DNA of 64,000 nucleotides, taken from the NCBI GenBank assembly GCA_017440805.1, contig JAFSGN010000016.1:1-64000 (forward strand), in the 5' to 3' direction. A model generated the notes under the pieces. It saw nothing but the letters and a program-made list of their open reading frames with translations, did no database searches and was not told the DNA's origin. This document shows positions 7,562 to 16,603 of the stretch, in pieces. Positions within the stretch are counted from its first letter, which is position 1; each line of letters opens with the position of its first letter. The DNA comes from Clostridia bacterium (GTDB lineage Bacteria > Bacillota > Clostridia > Oscillospirales > SIG627). A program made the translations under genes and the position numbers.

Positions 7562-9001
7562 TTAAAAGTTAAAGTAGATAAACGGGTTATAACTTCCCTT
7601 TACAATATACGCTGCCGAAACCAGAAACAGCGCAAAAACCACAAAGGGATATACAAAACCCTGGATTTTTTTCAATGCTAAGTTTTTTGCGAATATTCTG
7701 TTTGCCATTGGGGCAACAGGCATGGAAAACAAAATTGCAAATACAAATATTACTGCCTTGTCTGTAAAATATCCCCAGAACATATCATCCGTCAGAACAG
7801 GATTTGCAAACATCGAAACGGTATATGTTCCGAAAGCACTCAAATTTTCTGCTCTGAAAACCACCCAGCCCATTATAACGGCAAATAATGTGACAATATG
7901 GCTTAAAGCACGCATATAAATGGGTTTTTCGCTTATGGTTTTGATGTAATTGAGCAAGAACAGTTTTTCTATTACAAGCAACACAAAGTAATATATACCC
8001 CATACTATAAATGTCCAGTTTGCGCCGTGCCATACACCTGTGAGAAACCACACAACAAAAAGATTGAATATCAGTCTGAATTTTGATTCAACCCGTGAGC
8101 CTCCCATTGGAAAATAAACATAGTCCCTGAACCATGTTCCCAGAGAAATATGCCATCTTCTCCAGAATTCGGTCACACTGGTGGAAATATACGGATAATC
8201 AAAGTTTTCTTTAAAGTGAAATCCGAACATCGGTCCAAGTCCCATTGCCATATCGGAATAACCCGAAAAGTCAAAATATATCTGGAACATATACGCCAGT
8301 GCACCCAGCCATGCCGTTGCCATGGCAGGAGACTCGGCTCCGAAAACCGTATCGGCAACTATTGCCATATTGTTGGAAATAATAACCTTTTTTGCAAGAC
8401 CGACAATAAAACGGCATACACCTTTTGAAAAATCTTCAAGGTTTTCCTCTCGGTAATTAATTTGTTCGGCTACAGTTTCATAACGCACAATGGGTCCTGC
8501 GATGAGCTGAGGAAAAAAGACTATATAAAGTCCCACATTAAGCGGATTTTTCTGTACTTTTCCGTCTTTGCGGTAGACATCTATGACATAAGAAAGTGCC
8601 TGGAAAGTAAAGAATGAAATACCTATGGGAAGGGCTATTTCAGGCACAGGAAAACCGGTTTTGAACAATGCATTCACATTGTTCAGCGTAAACATAAGAT
8701 ATTTTCCGATAAAGATAACCGTAAGGTTAACTACACATGTCAGAAAAATAACAAATTTTGCCACAGGTTTATTTTCACGGTATTTGTCAACCAGGAGCCC
8801 GAAAACATAGTTTGCCAGAATAGACCCCATCAAAACAAATACAAAAACTTCTTCTCCCCATCCGTAAAAGAAAAGACTGGCAATAAGAAGAAATACATTC
8901 CGTGCGGTAAACCCTTTAAAAAAAGGTTTAAACACCCCGTAATACAGGAGCAACACAATTGGAAGAAAGAAAAACAGAAACGGATTTGATGAAAATAACA
9001 T
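7562..9001 (-). CDS. MBOAT family O-acyltransferase (AlgI/PatA/DltB-like)
   Basis: The 479-residue polytopic membrane protein (about 11 hydrophobic segments) carries the MBOAT landmarks: FYGWG near 45-49, the loop FWRRWHISLGTWFRDYVYFP (about 279-298) and the catalytic-type His325 in GVWHGANWTF. It should pass acyl groups across the membrane to the AlgX-like protein encoded next to it for O-acylation of a wall or exopolysaccharide. The promoter at 9169-9197 gives a leader of about 160 bases. The order MBOAT, AlgX-like, GDPD looks like one operon. Confidence 0.92.
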   Translation of the reverse strand: MLFSSNPFLFFFLPIVLLLYYGVFKPFFKGFTARNVFLLIASLFFYGWGEEVFVFVLMGSILANYVFGLLVDKYRENKPVAKFVIFLTCVVNLTVIFIGKYLMFTLNNVNALFKTGFPVPEIALPIGISFFTFQALSYVIDVYRKDGKVQKNPLNVGLYIVFFPQLIAGPIVRYETVAEQINYREENLEDFSKGVCRFIVGLAKKVIISNNMAIVADTVFGAESPAMATAWLGALAYMFQIYFDFSGYSDMAMGLGPMFGFHFKENFDYPYISTSVTEFWRRWHISLGTWFRDYVYFPMGGSRVESKFRLIFNLFVVWFLTGVWHGANWTFIVWGIYYFVLLVIEKLFLLNYIKTISEKPIYMRALSHIVTLFAVIMGWVVFRAENLSAFGTYTVSMFANPVLTDDMFWGYFTDKAVIFVFAILFSMPVAPMANRIFAKNLALKKIQGFVYPFVVFALFLVSAAYIVKGSYNPFIYFNF

Positions 9002-9168
9002 ACTTTACACCTTTCAAAACAATCCGGCTTTCAAGCCAAAGCCACATTTTATAATTTACTAAATTTTCCGCCTTTATAACTAAACCTGTAAACCACGGTT
9101 CCGCAGGTTTTTATTTCATTCCGGCAGTTGTTTTATACACAATTTGCCATTTCTTAAAAAGTGAGATA

Positions 9169-9197
9169 ATTATACACCAGTTACAGTATTTAGTCAA
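9169..9197 (-). promoter_or_regulatory. Sigma-A promoter of the MBOAT operon
   Basis: Minus strand: TTGACT (9192-9197), 17-base spacer, TATAAT (9169-9174). The leader contains a small hairpin AACCTG/CAGGTT (9083-9109) of unknown role. Confidence 0.85.
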
Positions 9198-9305
9198 GTG
9201 GTTTAAGAATATATTAACCAAATTATTCTTAAATACATACATATACGGCAGAGCAAGGCACGGTAAACAATCCGAATATAAAAAGAAGTGATACATATTA
9301 AAGGA

Positions 9306-9422
9306 ATGAGTAATGCACAGTTAGACGCTTTTCTCGAAACATTGGCGGCACTTGTTGAAGCGAAAGCCGAAACAATAGAGGAAGCTGCCGAAATTGTAAG
9401 AAATGCAAAAATAAGCAAATAA
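9306..9422 (+). CDS. Tiny acidic helical ORF, possible mobile-element remnant
   Basis: A 38-codon frame encodes MSNAQLDAFLETLAALVEAK followed by a Glu/Ala-rich amphipathic helix ending NAKISK. The composition is that of a real protein (Ala/Glu/Leu helix, no low complexity) and differs from the surrounding AT-rich spacer. The RBS-like AAAGGA abuts the ATG, too close for it; an in-frame GTG at 9288 with AAAAAG upstream is an alternative start adding six residues. I have the impression that similar small proteins occur in clostridial prophages but cannot verify this. Function unknown. Confidence 0.4.
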   Translation: MSNAQLDAFLETLAALVEAKAETIEEAAEIVRNAKISK

Positions 9423-9426
9423 AAAA

Positions 9427-9495
9427 GCGCAACGGGTCGCATCCGTTACGCAGTTGGCAAAGCGGTAAGGGGTCAAGCCTTGCGCCCCTTCCGCT
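9427..9495 (+). other. GC-rich double stem-loop between tiny ORFs
   Basis: Two adjacent hairpins stand out in an AT-rich spacer. The first pairs GCGCAACGG (9427-9435) with CCGTTACGC (9443-9451), with one mismatch. The second pairs AGCGGTAAGGGG (9461-9472) with CCCCTTCCGCT (9485-9495), one bulge. The second is tRNA-arm-like (GTTGGCAAAGCGG) but there is no T-arm or acceptor stem, so it is not a tRNA. No U-tract follows immediately, so it is not a normal terminator. Confidence 0.5.
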
Positions 9496-9549
9496 AGGTA
9501 GTATACCATGCAGGGCGAAAAAAATATACATACACGGAATTAAAAAAGC

Positions 9550-9672
9550 ATGAACAAAAACGAAATTTTAAAACAGTTCTACATTACGCAAATAACCGCT
9601 TTAATAGAGCGATGCTCAGATTTAGGCTTATTGGATTTAATTCACAGACTATCGAATTATAAGGGGGACTAA
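9550..9672 (+). CDS. Tiny helical ORF, possible mobile-element remnant
   Basis: A 40-codon frame encodes MNKNEILKQFYITQITALIE followed by a Cys/Leu-rich segment ending NYKGD. The sequence looks protein-like and predicted helical. No good RBS is seen (AAAAAAGC precedes the ATG). It follows the double stem-loop and is followed after 3 bases by another tiny ORF, suggesting the remains of a compact phage- or element-derived unit. Function unknown. Confidence 0.35.
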   Translation: MNKNEILKQFYITQITALIERCSDLGLLDLIHRLSNYKGD

Positions 9673-9675
9673 ACC

Positions 9676-9840
9676 ATGAAAGAAAATACCATTAAAAAGA
9701 TTATTGCTTACAATGAAAATTCGCTCCGGGATATTGACATAAACCATAATATCCTGTATAATATAATGAATGGAATGTTGGATGTAATATCCTATTCAAA
9801 ATGGCTTTTTGTTTTAATTTTTCATACAGAAGGAGAATAA
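9676..9840 (+). CDS. Tiny ORF overlapping the galE promoter, probably truncated or non-functional
   Basis: A 54-codon frame starts MKENTIKKIIAYNENSLRDI behind AGGGGGAC, a fair RBS. However, the consensus galE promoter (9734-9762) lies within it and its end contains the galE RBS. The N-terminal half looks like a small protein and the C-terminal half (SKWLFVLIFHTEGE) like read-through into the galE leader. The likely reading is a gene truncated when the present galE upstream region was formed. Confidence 0.3.
   Translation: MKENTIKKIIAYNENSLRDIDINHNILYNIMNGMLDVISYSKWLFVLIFHTEGE
9734..9762 (+). promoter_or_regulatory. Consensus sigma-A promoter of the galE-PAP2-TerB operon
   Basis: TTGACA (9734-9739), 17-base spacer, TATAAT (9757-9762): a perfect consensus. 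It starts transcription near 9769. No other clear promoter was seen between here and the end of the giant helicase gene at 21631, so this may drive the entire six-gene run. Confidence 0.88.
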
Positions 9841-9842
9841 CA

Positions 9843-10841
9843 ATGAATGTACTTGTAACAGGAGGCATGGGATACATAGGTTCCCATACATGTGTTGAAC
9901 TCACAAACATCGGTCACAACCCCATTATAATTGACAATCTTTCCAATTCTAAACCGGAAGTTCAGGACAAAATAGAAAAAATAACCGGCAAAAGACCTGT
10001 ATTTTACGAGGGAGATGTTGCCGACAAATCTCTGCTCAACAAAATATTTACCGACAATAAAATTGAGGCTGTCATTCATTTTGCCGGATATAAGGCAGTA
10101 GGCGAATCGGTAGAGAAACCCCTTATGTACTACCGGAACAACATAGGAAATACAGTTGCTTTGTGCGAAGTTATGACTGAATTTAATTGCAAGAATATTA
10201 TCTTTTCTTCCTCCGCAACAGTGTACGGGGCACCCAAAAGTGTGCCGATAAACGAGGACTTTGAACTGCACTGCACAAATCCCTACGGAAGAACAAAATA
10301 CATGATAGAAGAAATTCTGCGTGACTTATATATCTCGGACAACACCTGGAACATTACCCTTTTGAGATATTTCAATCCCATAGGTGCACACGACTCCGGA
10401 CTTATAGGTGAAGACCCCCAGGGAATACCAAACAATCTTATGCCGTATATTATGAAAGTTGCTCTGGGAGAACTACCCTGCCTTAATGTTTTCGGAAACG
10501 ACTATAACACCCACGACGGTACAGGTGTGCGGGATTACATTCATGTTGTAGACCTTGCCAAAGGACATATAAAAGCACTTGAAAATCTCAACGGTATGTC
10601 TGTTTACAATTTAGGTACCGGAACAGGTTACAGTGTACTGGACCTTGTAAAAGCATTTGAAAAAGAAAATAACATTAAAGTTCCCTATGAAATAAAAGGC
10701 CGTCGTCCCGGCGATATTGACAGTTGTTTTGCCAATCCCGACAAAGCCCTGAAGGAATTGGGTTGGAAAGCGGAACTTAATGTTGAACAGATGTGTTCAA
10801 GTGTATGGAAATATGCACAGAACTATATAAATAAAAAATAA
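9843..10841 (+). CDS. galE: UDP-glucose 4-epimerase
   Basis: It interconverts UDP-glucose and UDP-galactose with bound NAD, feeding glycan and wall polymer synthesis. The 332-residue protein has the Rossmann GxxGxxG in VTGGMGYIGSH (residues 7-13), the YxxxK catalytic pair Y148/K152 in NPYGRTKY, and the family signature FSSSATVYG. Start at 9843 is chosen for the AAGGAG six bases upstream; an upstream in-frame ATG at 9801 would add residues unrelated to GalE. First gene of the operon leading into the TerB module. Confidence 0.95.
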   Translation: MNVLVTGGMGYIGSHTCVELTNIGHNPIIIDNLSNSKPEVQDKIEKITGKRPVFYEGDVADKSLLNKIFTDNKIEAVIHFAGYKAVGESVEKPLMYYRNNIGNTVALCEVMTEFNCKNIIFSSSATVYGAPKSVPINEDFELHCTNPYGRTKYMIEEILRDLYISDNTWNITLLRYFNPIGAHDSGLIGEDPQGIPNNLMPYIMKVALGELPCLNVFGNDYNTHDGTGVRDYIHVVDLAKGHIKALENLNGMSVYNLGTGTGYSVLDLVKAFEKENNIKVPYEIKGRRPGDIDSCFANPDKALKELGWKAELNVEQMCSSVWKYAQNYINKK

Positions 10842-10873
10842 TATCCGGTTTTTGCCGATTGATGAGGAATATA

Positions 10874-11410
10874 ATGGATTTTATTACAGAAATTGACTTT
10901 AAAATACTGGATTTTATCAGGGAGACTCTTTCCTGCAGTTTTTCAGACATATTTTTTAAATTTATTACCTTTCTGGGTGACGCCGGAATTTTATGGATTT
11001 TAGGTGCTTTTATACTTATCGCCACTAAAAAATACCGTGTATGCGGAATAGTTATGCTTTGCGGAATGCTTTTCGGACTTATAACAGGAAATTTTATTCT
11101 CAAGCCTCTTATAGCCCGTCCGCGTCCGTGCTGGATAAATACTGCGGTAACACTTCTTATAGAAAACCCCGACGACTATTCTTTCCCTTCGGGACACACC
11201 CTGTCATCCTTTATAAGTTGCACGGTTTTGGGATTGTATGAGCGTAAATTCCTTTTTGTCGCTCTTCCTCTTGCCTCGCTCATTGCACTTTCACGGCTTT
11301 ACCTGTATGTTCACTTTCCCTCGGATGTCATCTTTGCCGTTCTGTACGGTGTGTTAATAGGATTTTTTGCCTACAAAATAACTGAGAAATATATCAGAAA
11401 GGCTGACTGA
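10874..11410 (+). CDS. PAP2-family membrane phosphatase (possible undecaprenyl-diphosphate phosphatase)
   Basis: The 178-residue protein has six hydrophobic segments and all three PAP2 motifs: KPLIARPRP (K77-P85), PSGH (105-108) and SRLYLYVHFPSD (S140, R141, H147, D151). Enzymes of this type dephosphorylate undecaprenyl pyrophosphate or other lipid phosphates at the outer membrane face. Start at 10874 is preferred because GAGG lies at 10864-10867; upstream in-frame starts at 10859/10862 lack an RBS. Its TGA overlaps the ATG of the TerB gene (TGATG), so translation of the two is coupled. Confidence 0.88.
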   Translation: MDFITEIDFKILDFIRETLSCSFSDIFFKFITFLGDAGILWILGAFILIATKKYRVCGIVMLCGMLFGLITGNFILKPLIARPRPCWINTAVTLLIENPDDYSFPSGHTLSSFISCTVLGLYERKFLFVALPLASLIALSRLYLYVHFPSDVIFAVLYGVLIGFFAYKITEKYIRKAD

Positions 11411-13023
11411 TGAAAGACGATTTTTGGGATATAGACAAACTCCTGCCATATAATCCTGCACGAAAAAAAACAACTCCTGCACCGGATTTGCCGGAGTATA
11501 TGTATAACATCACACAGGATGTAAATATTCCCCCAAAAATTCTCATCAGAGAACTTGACTTATCCGATATAACTCCGGAAAATGCCGTTGAATACGATTA
11601 TACCAAAAAAAGTTCGGTAATAAAAAGAGTAATAGTAAGTGATTGGCAGAGTGCATATTCCTACAGCAATGATTTTTCTTCGATTGCCCATCGCATACAC
11701 AATACCACGCCAACCAAAAAAGCGGAGTATGTTCCATTTTTTTCATATATGCCACAATACTCCGACCTTTCTGAAAAACAGTTTGATTTTTATCTTAACT
11801 GGCGGGAATGTGTGCGTGACGGAGAATATCCCACAACCGACTCCTCGTATATTTTTCTGTATGTTTATGAGTTACTTGCCATCGATGATATTATGCCACC
11901 CGAGAAAACGATGGGTATATTATCAGAATTATGGAAGCACTACCAGCATTCCAATCCGGAAATAGACCGTTATTTTTGTGAATGGATTGTAGACTATGCT
12001 TTAATACACAATTCCGTTATTGATTTTTCCTCTATTGAAACGGTTCTTATGAAGGTAAAATCGAAAAGGTATTCGGTTATTTTCAATTTGTTTCTTTTTG
12101 ACTATATATTTGCCCGCCGTGAACTTCTCACACTGGACAATATAAAATTTGCCTATGATATTCTGGGAAACTATTCGCCTTTTAAAAATAAGTTCTATAC
12201 CGACAAACAATACAAGGATTTACTTGATTTTTGTATAGTTCAGGTCTTTCTTAAACTTTTTGATGATGGATTTTTTTCAAATGTGTCACCTTCTCTTTAT
12301 CAACAGGAATTGAAAATGTCCCGTCCGTCTTATTCAAGTGCCGTTTGTTCGCCTGTCACAAAGAAAAACATCACACTTGAATATCTGCCGTTTATGACAA
12401 ATGAACTTATGCGGATATCATTTTCCAATGTATCAAAGTACATTGAAAATAAAATCCGGCATTACTTGGGATATAAAAGCAGGTTGTCCAATGTTGTCCT
12501 GGCTGATAATATCCGAAATATAATCGACCTTTATATGGACAGTCATTATCCCCCGCAACGCAGACCGATGCATAAGAAACCACCCGTTATAAACGAAACG
12601 AAAGAAATAAAAAAAGTAAGTGTAAACCTCCGGAAAGCAAAGGAAATAGAAGACGCTTCATGGAAAACCACCGAAAAACTCACCGTGGGACTTGAAATTT
12701 TTGACGACTCTGACCTTGATGTTTTTTCCGATGAACAAAACAATGTTTTTTCCTTGCCCGACAACGAAAAACAAAATCCGTGTTGCTCTCTTGACTCAAT
12801 TTTTGAACCTCATGAGTCGGAAATGATTAGTCTTCTTTTAAAAAACACACCCTGGCAAAATATTCAGTCTATGCTCCTTGAAAAAGGATGTTTGCCGGAT
12901 GCCGTGGTTGGTTCTGTCAACGAAAAAGCACTGGATGCTATCGGTGACACAATTATAGACACCAATGACTACACATTAATACCAGACTATATAGAATTAT
13001 TATCCTCTTTCAATGATGTGTGA
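11410..13023 (+). CDS. TerB_N and TerB_C domain protein, first gene of a DNA-processing module
   Basis: In this 537-residue protein the N-terminal half matches the TerB_N domain: VSDWQSAYSYSNDF (76-89), VPFFSYMPQYSDL (108-120) and WRECVRDGEYPTTDSSYIFL (131-150). The last 70 residues match the end of TerB_C: LLEKGCLPDAVVGSVNEKAL and GDTIIDTND. Between them (about 385-460) is a charged, probably disordered linker. TerB_N/TerB_C proteins were placed by Anantharaman, Iyer and Aravind (2012, from memory) in gene neighbourhoods with ATPases, helicases and nucleases and proposed to act in DNA processing, probably as a regulatory or scaffold part. The gene overlaps PAP2 by one base and is followed by the ATPase after 13 bases. 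No metal-resistance ter genes are present, so tellurite resistance is unlikely. Confidence 0.82.
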   Translation: MKDDFWDIDKLLPYNPARKKTTPAPDLPEYMYNITQDVNIPPKILIRELDLSDITPENAVEYDYTKKSSVIKRVIVSDWQSAYSYSNDFSSIAHRIHNTTPTKKAEYVPFFSYMPQYSDLSEKQFDFYLNWRECVRDGEYPTTDSSYIFLYVYELLAIDDIMPPEKTMGILSELWKHYQHSNPEIDRYFCEWIVDYALIHNSVIDFSSIETVLMKVKSKRYSVIFNLFLFDYIFARRELLTLDNIKFAYDILGNYSPFKNKFYTDKQYKDLLDFCIVQVFLKLFDDGFFSNVSPSLYQQELKMSRPSYSSAVCSPVTKKNITLEYLPFMTNELMRISFSNVSKYIENKIRHYLGYKSRLSNVVLADNIRNIIDLYMDSHYPPQRRPMHKKPPVINETKEIKKVSVNLRKAKEIEDASWKTTEKLTVGLEIFDDSDLDVFSDEQNNVFSLPDNEKQNPCCSLDSIFEPHESEMISLLLKNTPWQNIQSMLLEKGCLPDAVVGSVNEKALDAIGDTIIDTNDYTLIPDYIELLSSFNDV

Positions 13024-13036
13024 AAGGAAAACATAT

Positions 13037-14374
13037 ATGTCCGAAAATATTATTCCTCTTAAAATCCCAAAAAGAATTTTAGGAACCGTGCTTAACTCCG
13101 CTTCTGCCGGTGTTGTTCCCCGTTTTGGACTTGAATATATGGCAATCGGCCGGAATGACGAAGTCAATGCACTTTTGAACGGTCTTGAAAATATTGCAGA
13201 CGGAATGGGAAACTGCCGTTTCATAATAGGTAAATACGGCAGCGGAAAAAGTTTTTTGATAGGTCTTCTCAGATGCAATGCGCTGGAACGGGGTTTTATA
13301 ACCGCGGATACGGATCTTTCTCCTGAACGCAGATTTATAGGCACACGCGGTCAAGGAGTGGCAACCTACCGTGAACTTATGAAAAATCTTGCCTCAAAAT
13401 CTTCTCCCGACGGCAGTGCGCTTTCTGTAATCCTGACAAAATGGTTTACCGAACTTCAAAGCAACATAGTTCTGAAAGACGGTATTCCCCAAAACAGCCC
13501 TCAGTTTTCTTCAGCAATGGAAAGCAAGATAATAGAAGTCACATCCTCTCTTGAAACTCTTGTTAACGGCTTTGATTTTGCATCAGTGATTACCATGTAC
13601 TACAATGGGGTAAAAAACGGTGATGACGAAAAGAAATCCTCCGCATTGCGTTGGCTGCGGGGCGAATTTTCCAACAAACTTGAGGTACGCGTCGCTCTTG
13701 GTATAAACTCTATCATTGACGATTCAAACTGGTATGATTATATAAAACTTTTTGCCGTATTTTTCAGAAAAATAGGATATAAAGGTTTTGTTGTGCTGTT
13801 TGACGAATGTGTAAATCTATATAAAATCCCCCACAAAATGTCCAGAGAAAACAACTATGAAAAAATTCTTTCCATGTTCAATGACACTCTTCAGGGCAAA
13901 GCAGAGGGACTGGGGCTTATATTCGGAGGTACTCCGCAGTTTATGGAAGACGAAAGACGGGGGCTTTACAGTTATGATGCCTTGAAATCAAGGCTTACGG
14001 GAAGCCGTGTGGCAAACAGCAGATTTAAGGACTTTATGGGTCCTGTGATATACCTTAACCGTCTGAGTGACGACGAATTATTTGCTTTAATCATGCGTAT
14101 GTTAAGTCTGCACAAGCAGTATTACAACTGGCAACCGGATGTAAGCGACCAGGAAATACTTTCTTTTCTCCAGATATGTTTCAACAAAATGGGAGCAGAT
14201 ACCATGCTGACTCCCCGTGAAATAATACGCGATTTTCTCGGTGTGCTGAACATTATGTATCAAAACAGCGGGCTCACCTTTTCCGAAATAATCTCGGACA
14301 GCAAAAGCCTTTTAAAAAGCGATAACACACAGAACGACGACGATTTATTTGACTTGGGCACTATCGAATTATGA
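13037..14374 (+). CDS. BrxD-like P-loop ATPase (DUF2791)
   Basis: In this 445-residue protein the Walker A is GKYGSGKSF (65-73) and Walker B is VVLFDECVNL with D256/E257. The hallmark of DUF2791/BrxD-type ATPases, IFGGTPQFMEDERRGLYSYD, follows, then a conserved region with EIIRDFLGVLN. In BREX systems BrxD is paired with a BrxHI helicase, as here with the next gene. It probably uses ATP to load or remodel a DNA-bound complex. Start at 13037 is chosen for AAAGGAAA 7 bases upstream; earlier in-frame ATGs at 13013/13016 overlap the TerB gene and lack an RBS. Its stop overlaps the next gene's start (ATGA). Confidence 0.85.
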   Translation: MSENIIPLKIPKRILGTVLNSASAGVVPRFGLEYMAIGRNDEVNALLNGLENIADGMGNCRFIIGKYGSGKSFLIGLLRCNALERGFITADTDLSPERRFIGTRGQGVATYRELMKNLASKSSPDGSALSVILTKWFTELQSNIVLKDGIPQNSPQFSSAMESKIIEVTSSLETLVNGFDFASVITMYYNGVKNGDDEKKSSALRWLRGEFSNKLEVRVALGINSIIDDSNWYDYIKLFAVFFRKIGYKGFVVLFDECVNLYKIPHKMSRENNYEKILSMFNDTLQGKAEGLGLIFGGTPQFMEDERRGLYSYDALKSRLTGSRVANSRFKDFMGPVIYLNRLSDDELFALIMRMLSLHKQYYNWQPDVSDQEILSFLQICFNKMGADTMLTPREIIRDFLGVLNIMYQNSGLTFSEIISDSKSLLKSDNTQNDDDLFDLGTIEL

Positions 14375-16590
14375 ACTTTAAACAAAAAGCAGAGAGAGTA
14401 TACAACTCCTTTTCTCCTTTTATACGGGACTATATTTATCGCAACCAATGGGACAGTATAAGAGAAGTTCAGGTAGAAGCGGCAGATGCCATATTTTCAA
14501 CCGAAAACAATCTTTTAATTTCATCTTCGACAGCCTCGGGAAAAACGGAAGCAGCATTTTTTCCGATACTTTCGCTTATGCACAGCAATCCGCCATCTTC
14601 CGTGGGAGTTTTATACATTGCACCTCTCAAGGCACTTATAAATGACCAGTTTGAAAGACTGAATCTTCTTATGGAAGAAAGCGGTATCTCAGTTTTCCAC
14701 TGGCACGGCGATGTCTCCGCCTCACAAAAAAACAAGTTTCTTAAAAATCCTGCCTGCGTACTGCAAATTACACCCGAATCACTGGAAAGTATGCTTATTA
14801 AACGAAAGAACGATATTCCGAGATTGTTCAGTGATTTACAGTTTGTGATTATAGATGAAATACACACTCTTATGGGATTTGACAGAGGAAGTCAGGTAAT
14901 CTGTCTTATTGAGCGGCTGTCCCGGCTTATCGGCTATTCTCCGCGGAGAATAGGACTTTCCGCCACTGTAGGCAATACCCGACTTGCATGCGAATGGCTT
15001 TCGAAAAATACATTTCGCAACTGTTCTGTTGTAAATATCAAAAATTCCGGAATAAACTGGCGACTTGCCTTACAGCATTTTTTCATCTCCGATACACAAA
15101 GTGAAAATATCAATTCGGCAAATGACAGCGGATATGAATTTGTTTACAACTGTACCCGTAACAAGAAAAGTCTTGTTTTTTCAAATTCCCGCGAGGAAAC
15201 AGAAATTGTAACGGCAACTTTGCGTCAAATAGCCGAAAGACGAAATGAAAACGATATATTTTACATTCACCACGGAAACCTTTCCTCCTCGCTCAGAGAA
15301 CAGGCCGAATCGGTTATGAAAGACGACAGTACCCACGCAGTTACCTGTGCGACAGTTACTCTTGAGTTGGGTGTTGATATAGGCAAACTGGAACGGATTG
15401 TAAATATAGGTTCGCCCAACAGTGTTTCCAGTTTTCTTCAGCGTATAGGCCGTTCGGGAAGACGCGGCGCCCCCTCGGAGATGGTTATGGTTTTCCGTGA
15501 AGAAAACCCTTTACCCAACGCCCCCGTTTATCAGCTTATTCCCTGGTCTCTTTTACAGGCAATTGCCATAATACAATTGTATCTTGAGGAACGATGGCTG
15601 GAGCCGCCTTTCAAAAAGGCACAGCCTTTCAGCCTTTTATATCACCAGACAATGTCGGTTCTGGCATCCTCCGGCGAGATGTCACCCGCACAACTTGCCC
15701 AGGCAGTTTTATCCCTTGCTCCTTTTGAAAATGTATCAAAAGAAGACTACAGAGAACTTTTAATCCACCTTATCAAAACGGAACAAATACAGCAGACAGA
15801 AGAAAAAGGACTTATAGTCGGTTTAAAAGGCGAAAGAGTTATAAACAATTTTAAATTTTTTGCAGTTTTTAAAGACAGTGAGGATTTTACGGTAAGACAT
15901 AAATCCGAGGAAATAGGAACTATCACCACTCCCCCTCCGGCAGGCGACCGTTTTGCTCTGGCAGGTCAGGTATGGGAGGTTGAGGAGGTTGATTTGCAAA
16001 GACGGCTTATTTATGTAAATCCCGTAAAAGGCAAAATGGAAATATCCTGGCCGGGTGATGCAGGTGAAATTCATACAAAAATACTTGAGAGAATGAGAAT
16101 GGTTCTGAAGGAGGACACTATTTACCCGTATCTGAAACCCGAAGCGGTAAAACGACTTGAAAACGCCCGTAATCTTGCCAGAAATACAGGTATATTAAAA
16201 ACAGGTCTTGTTCATCTGGGAGGTTTTAATTACTGCCTGTTTCCGTGGATGGGCACCCGTTCTGTCCGTTCTCTCAAACGGTTTATACAACACAAATGTG
16301 CCCCGGCTTTAGGCATAACATCCATTGAATATGACAACTGCTATTATATCTGTTTTAAAATGGAGCGGTTTTCCGGGCAGGACTTTATTGAATATTTAAA
16401 TTCAACTATTGCCAGAGAGGGTGTAACCCTTTCCCAACTTGTAGGTGAAAACGAATTTCCTCTGTTTGAAAAATATGATGAATATATCCCCAAAAAACTT
16501 TTGCAAAAAGCATATTACACAGATAAACTTTGTTCTGAAGAACTTATAATGCGTGTAAAAGAATTAAAAAAAGATTTTGTGCGAAATTAA
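14371..16590 (+). CDS. Lhr-like SF2 DEAD/DEAH helicase (BrxHI-like)
   Basis: In this 739-residue protein superfamily 2 motifs are in order. Motif I is SSTASGKTE (52-60), Ia APLKALINDQ, and motif II DEIH (162-165). Motif III is LSATVGN (197-202), motif V TLELGVDIG, and motif VI QRIGRSGRRG (about 356-365). The C-terminal 350 residues contain winged-helix/Lhr-type accessory regions. DNA translocase of the family found next to BrxD in BREX-related loci. ATGA overlap with the ATPase gene means coupled translation. No nuclease domain is fused. Confidence 0.9.
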   Translation: MNFKQKAERVYNSFSPFIRDYIYRNQWDSIREVQVEAADAIFSTENNLLISSSTASGKTEAAFFPILSLMHSNPPSSVGVLYIAPLKALINDQFERLNLLMEESGISVFHWHGDVSASQKNKFLKNPACVLQITPESLESMLIKRKNDIPRLFSDLQFVIIDEIHTLMGFDRGSQVICLIERLSRLIGYSPRRIGLSATVGNTRLACEWLSKNTFRNCSVVNIKNSGINWRLALQHFFISDTQSENINSANDSGYEFVYNCTRNKKSLVFSNSREETEIVTATLRQIAERRNENDIFYIHHGNLSSSLREQAESVMKDDSTHAVTCATVTLELGVDIGKLERIVNIGSPNSVSSFLQRIGRSGRRGAPSEMVMVFREENPLPNAPVYQLIPWSLLQAIAIIQLYLEERWLEPPFKKAQPFSLLYHQTMSVLASSGEMSPAQLAQAVLSLAPFENVSKEDYRELLIHLIKTEQIQQTEEKGLIVGLKGERVINNFKFFAVFKDSEDFTVRHKSEEIGTITTPPPAGDRFALAGQVWEVEEVDLQRRLIYVNPVKGKMEISWPGDAGEIHTKILERMRMVLKEDTIYPYLKPEAVKRLENARNLARNTGILKTGLVHLGGFNYCLFPWMGTRSVRSLKRFIQHKCAPALGITSIEYDNCYYICFKMERFSGQDFIEYLNSTIAREGVTLSQLVGENEFPLFEKYDEYIPKKLLQKAYYTDKLCSEELIMRVKELKKDFVRN

Positions 16591-16603
16591 GGAGAGTTAA
16601 ATT

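Noticed and set aside
9445-9500. tRNA-like gene (GTTGGCAAAGCGG, anticodon-like loop)
   Set aside because: No GTTCGA T-arm and no acceptor stem could be formed; only hairpins are supported.
11410-13023. Tellurite resistance function from the TerB name
   Set aside because: No TerC, TerD, TerZ or other ter genes are nearby; the domains TerB_N/TerB_C occur in DNA-processing contexts.
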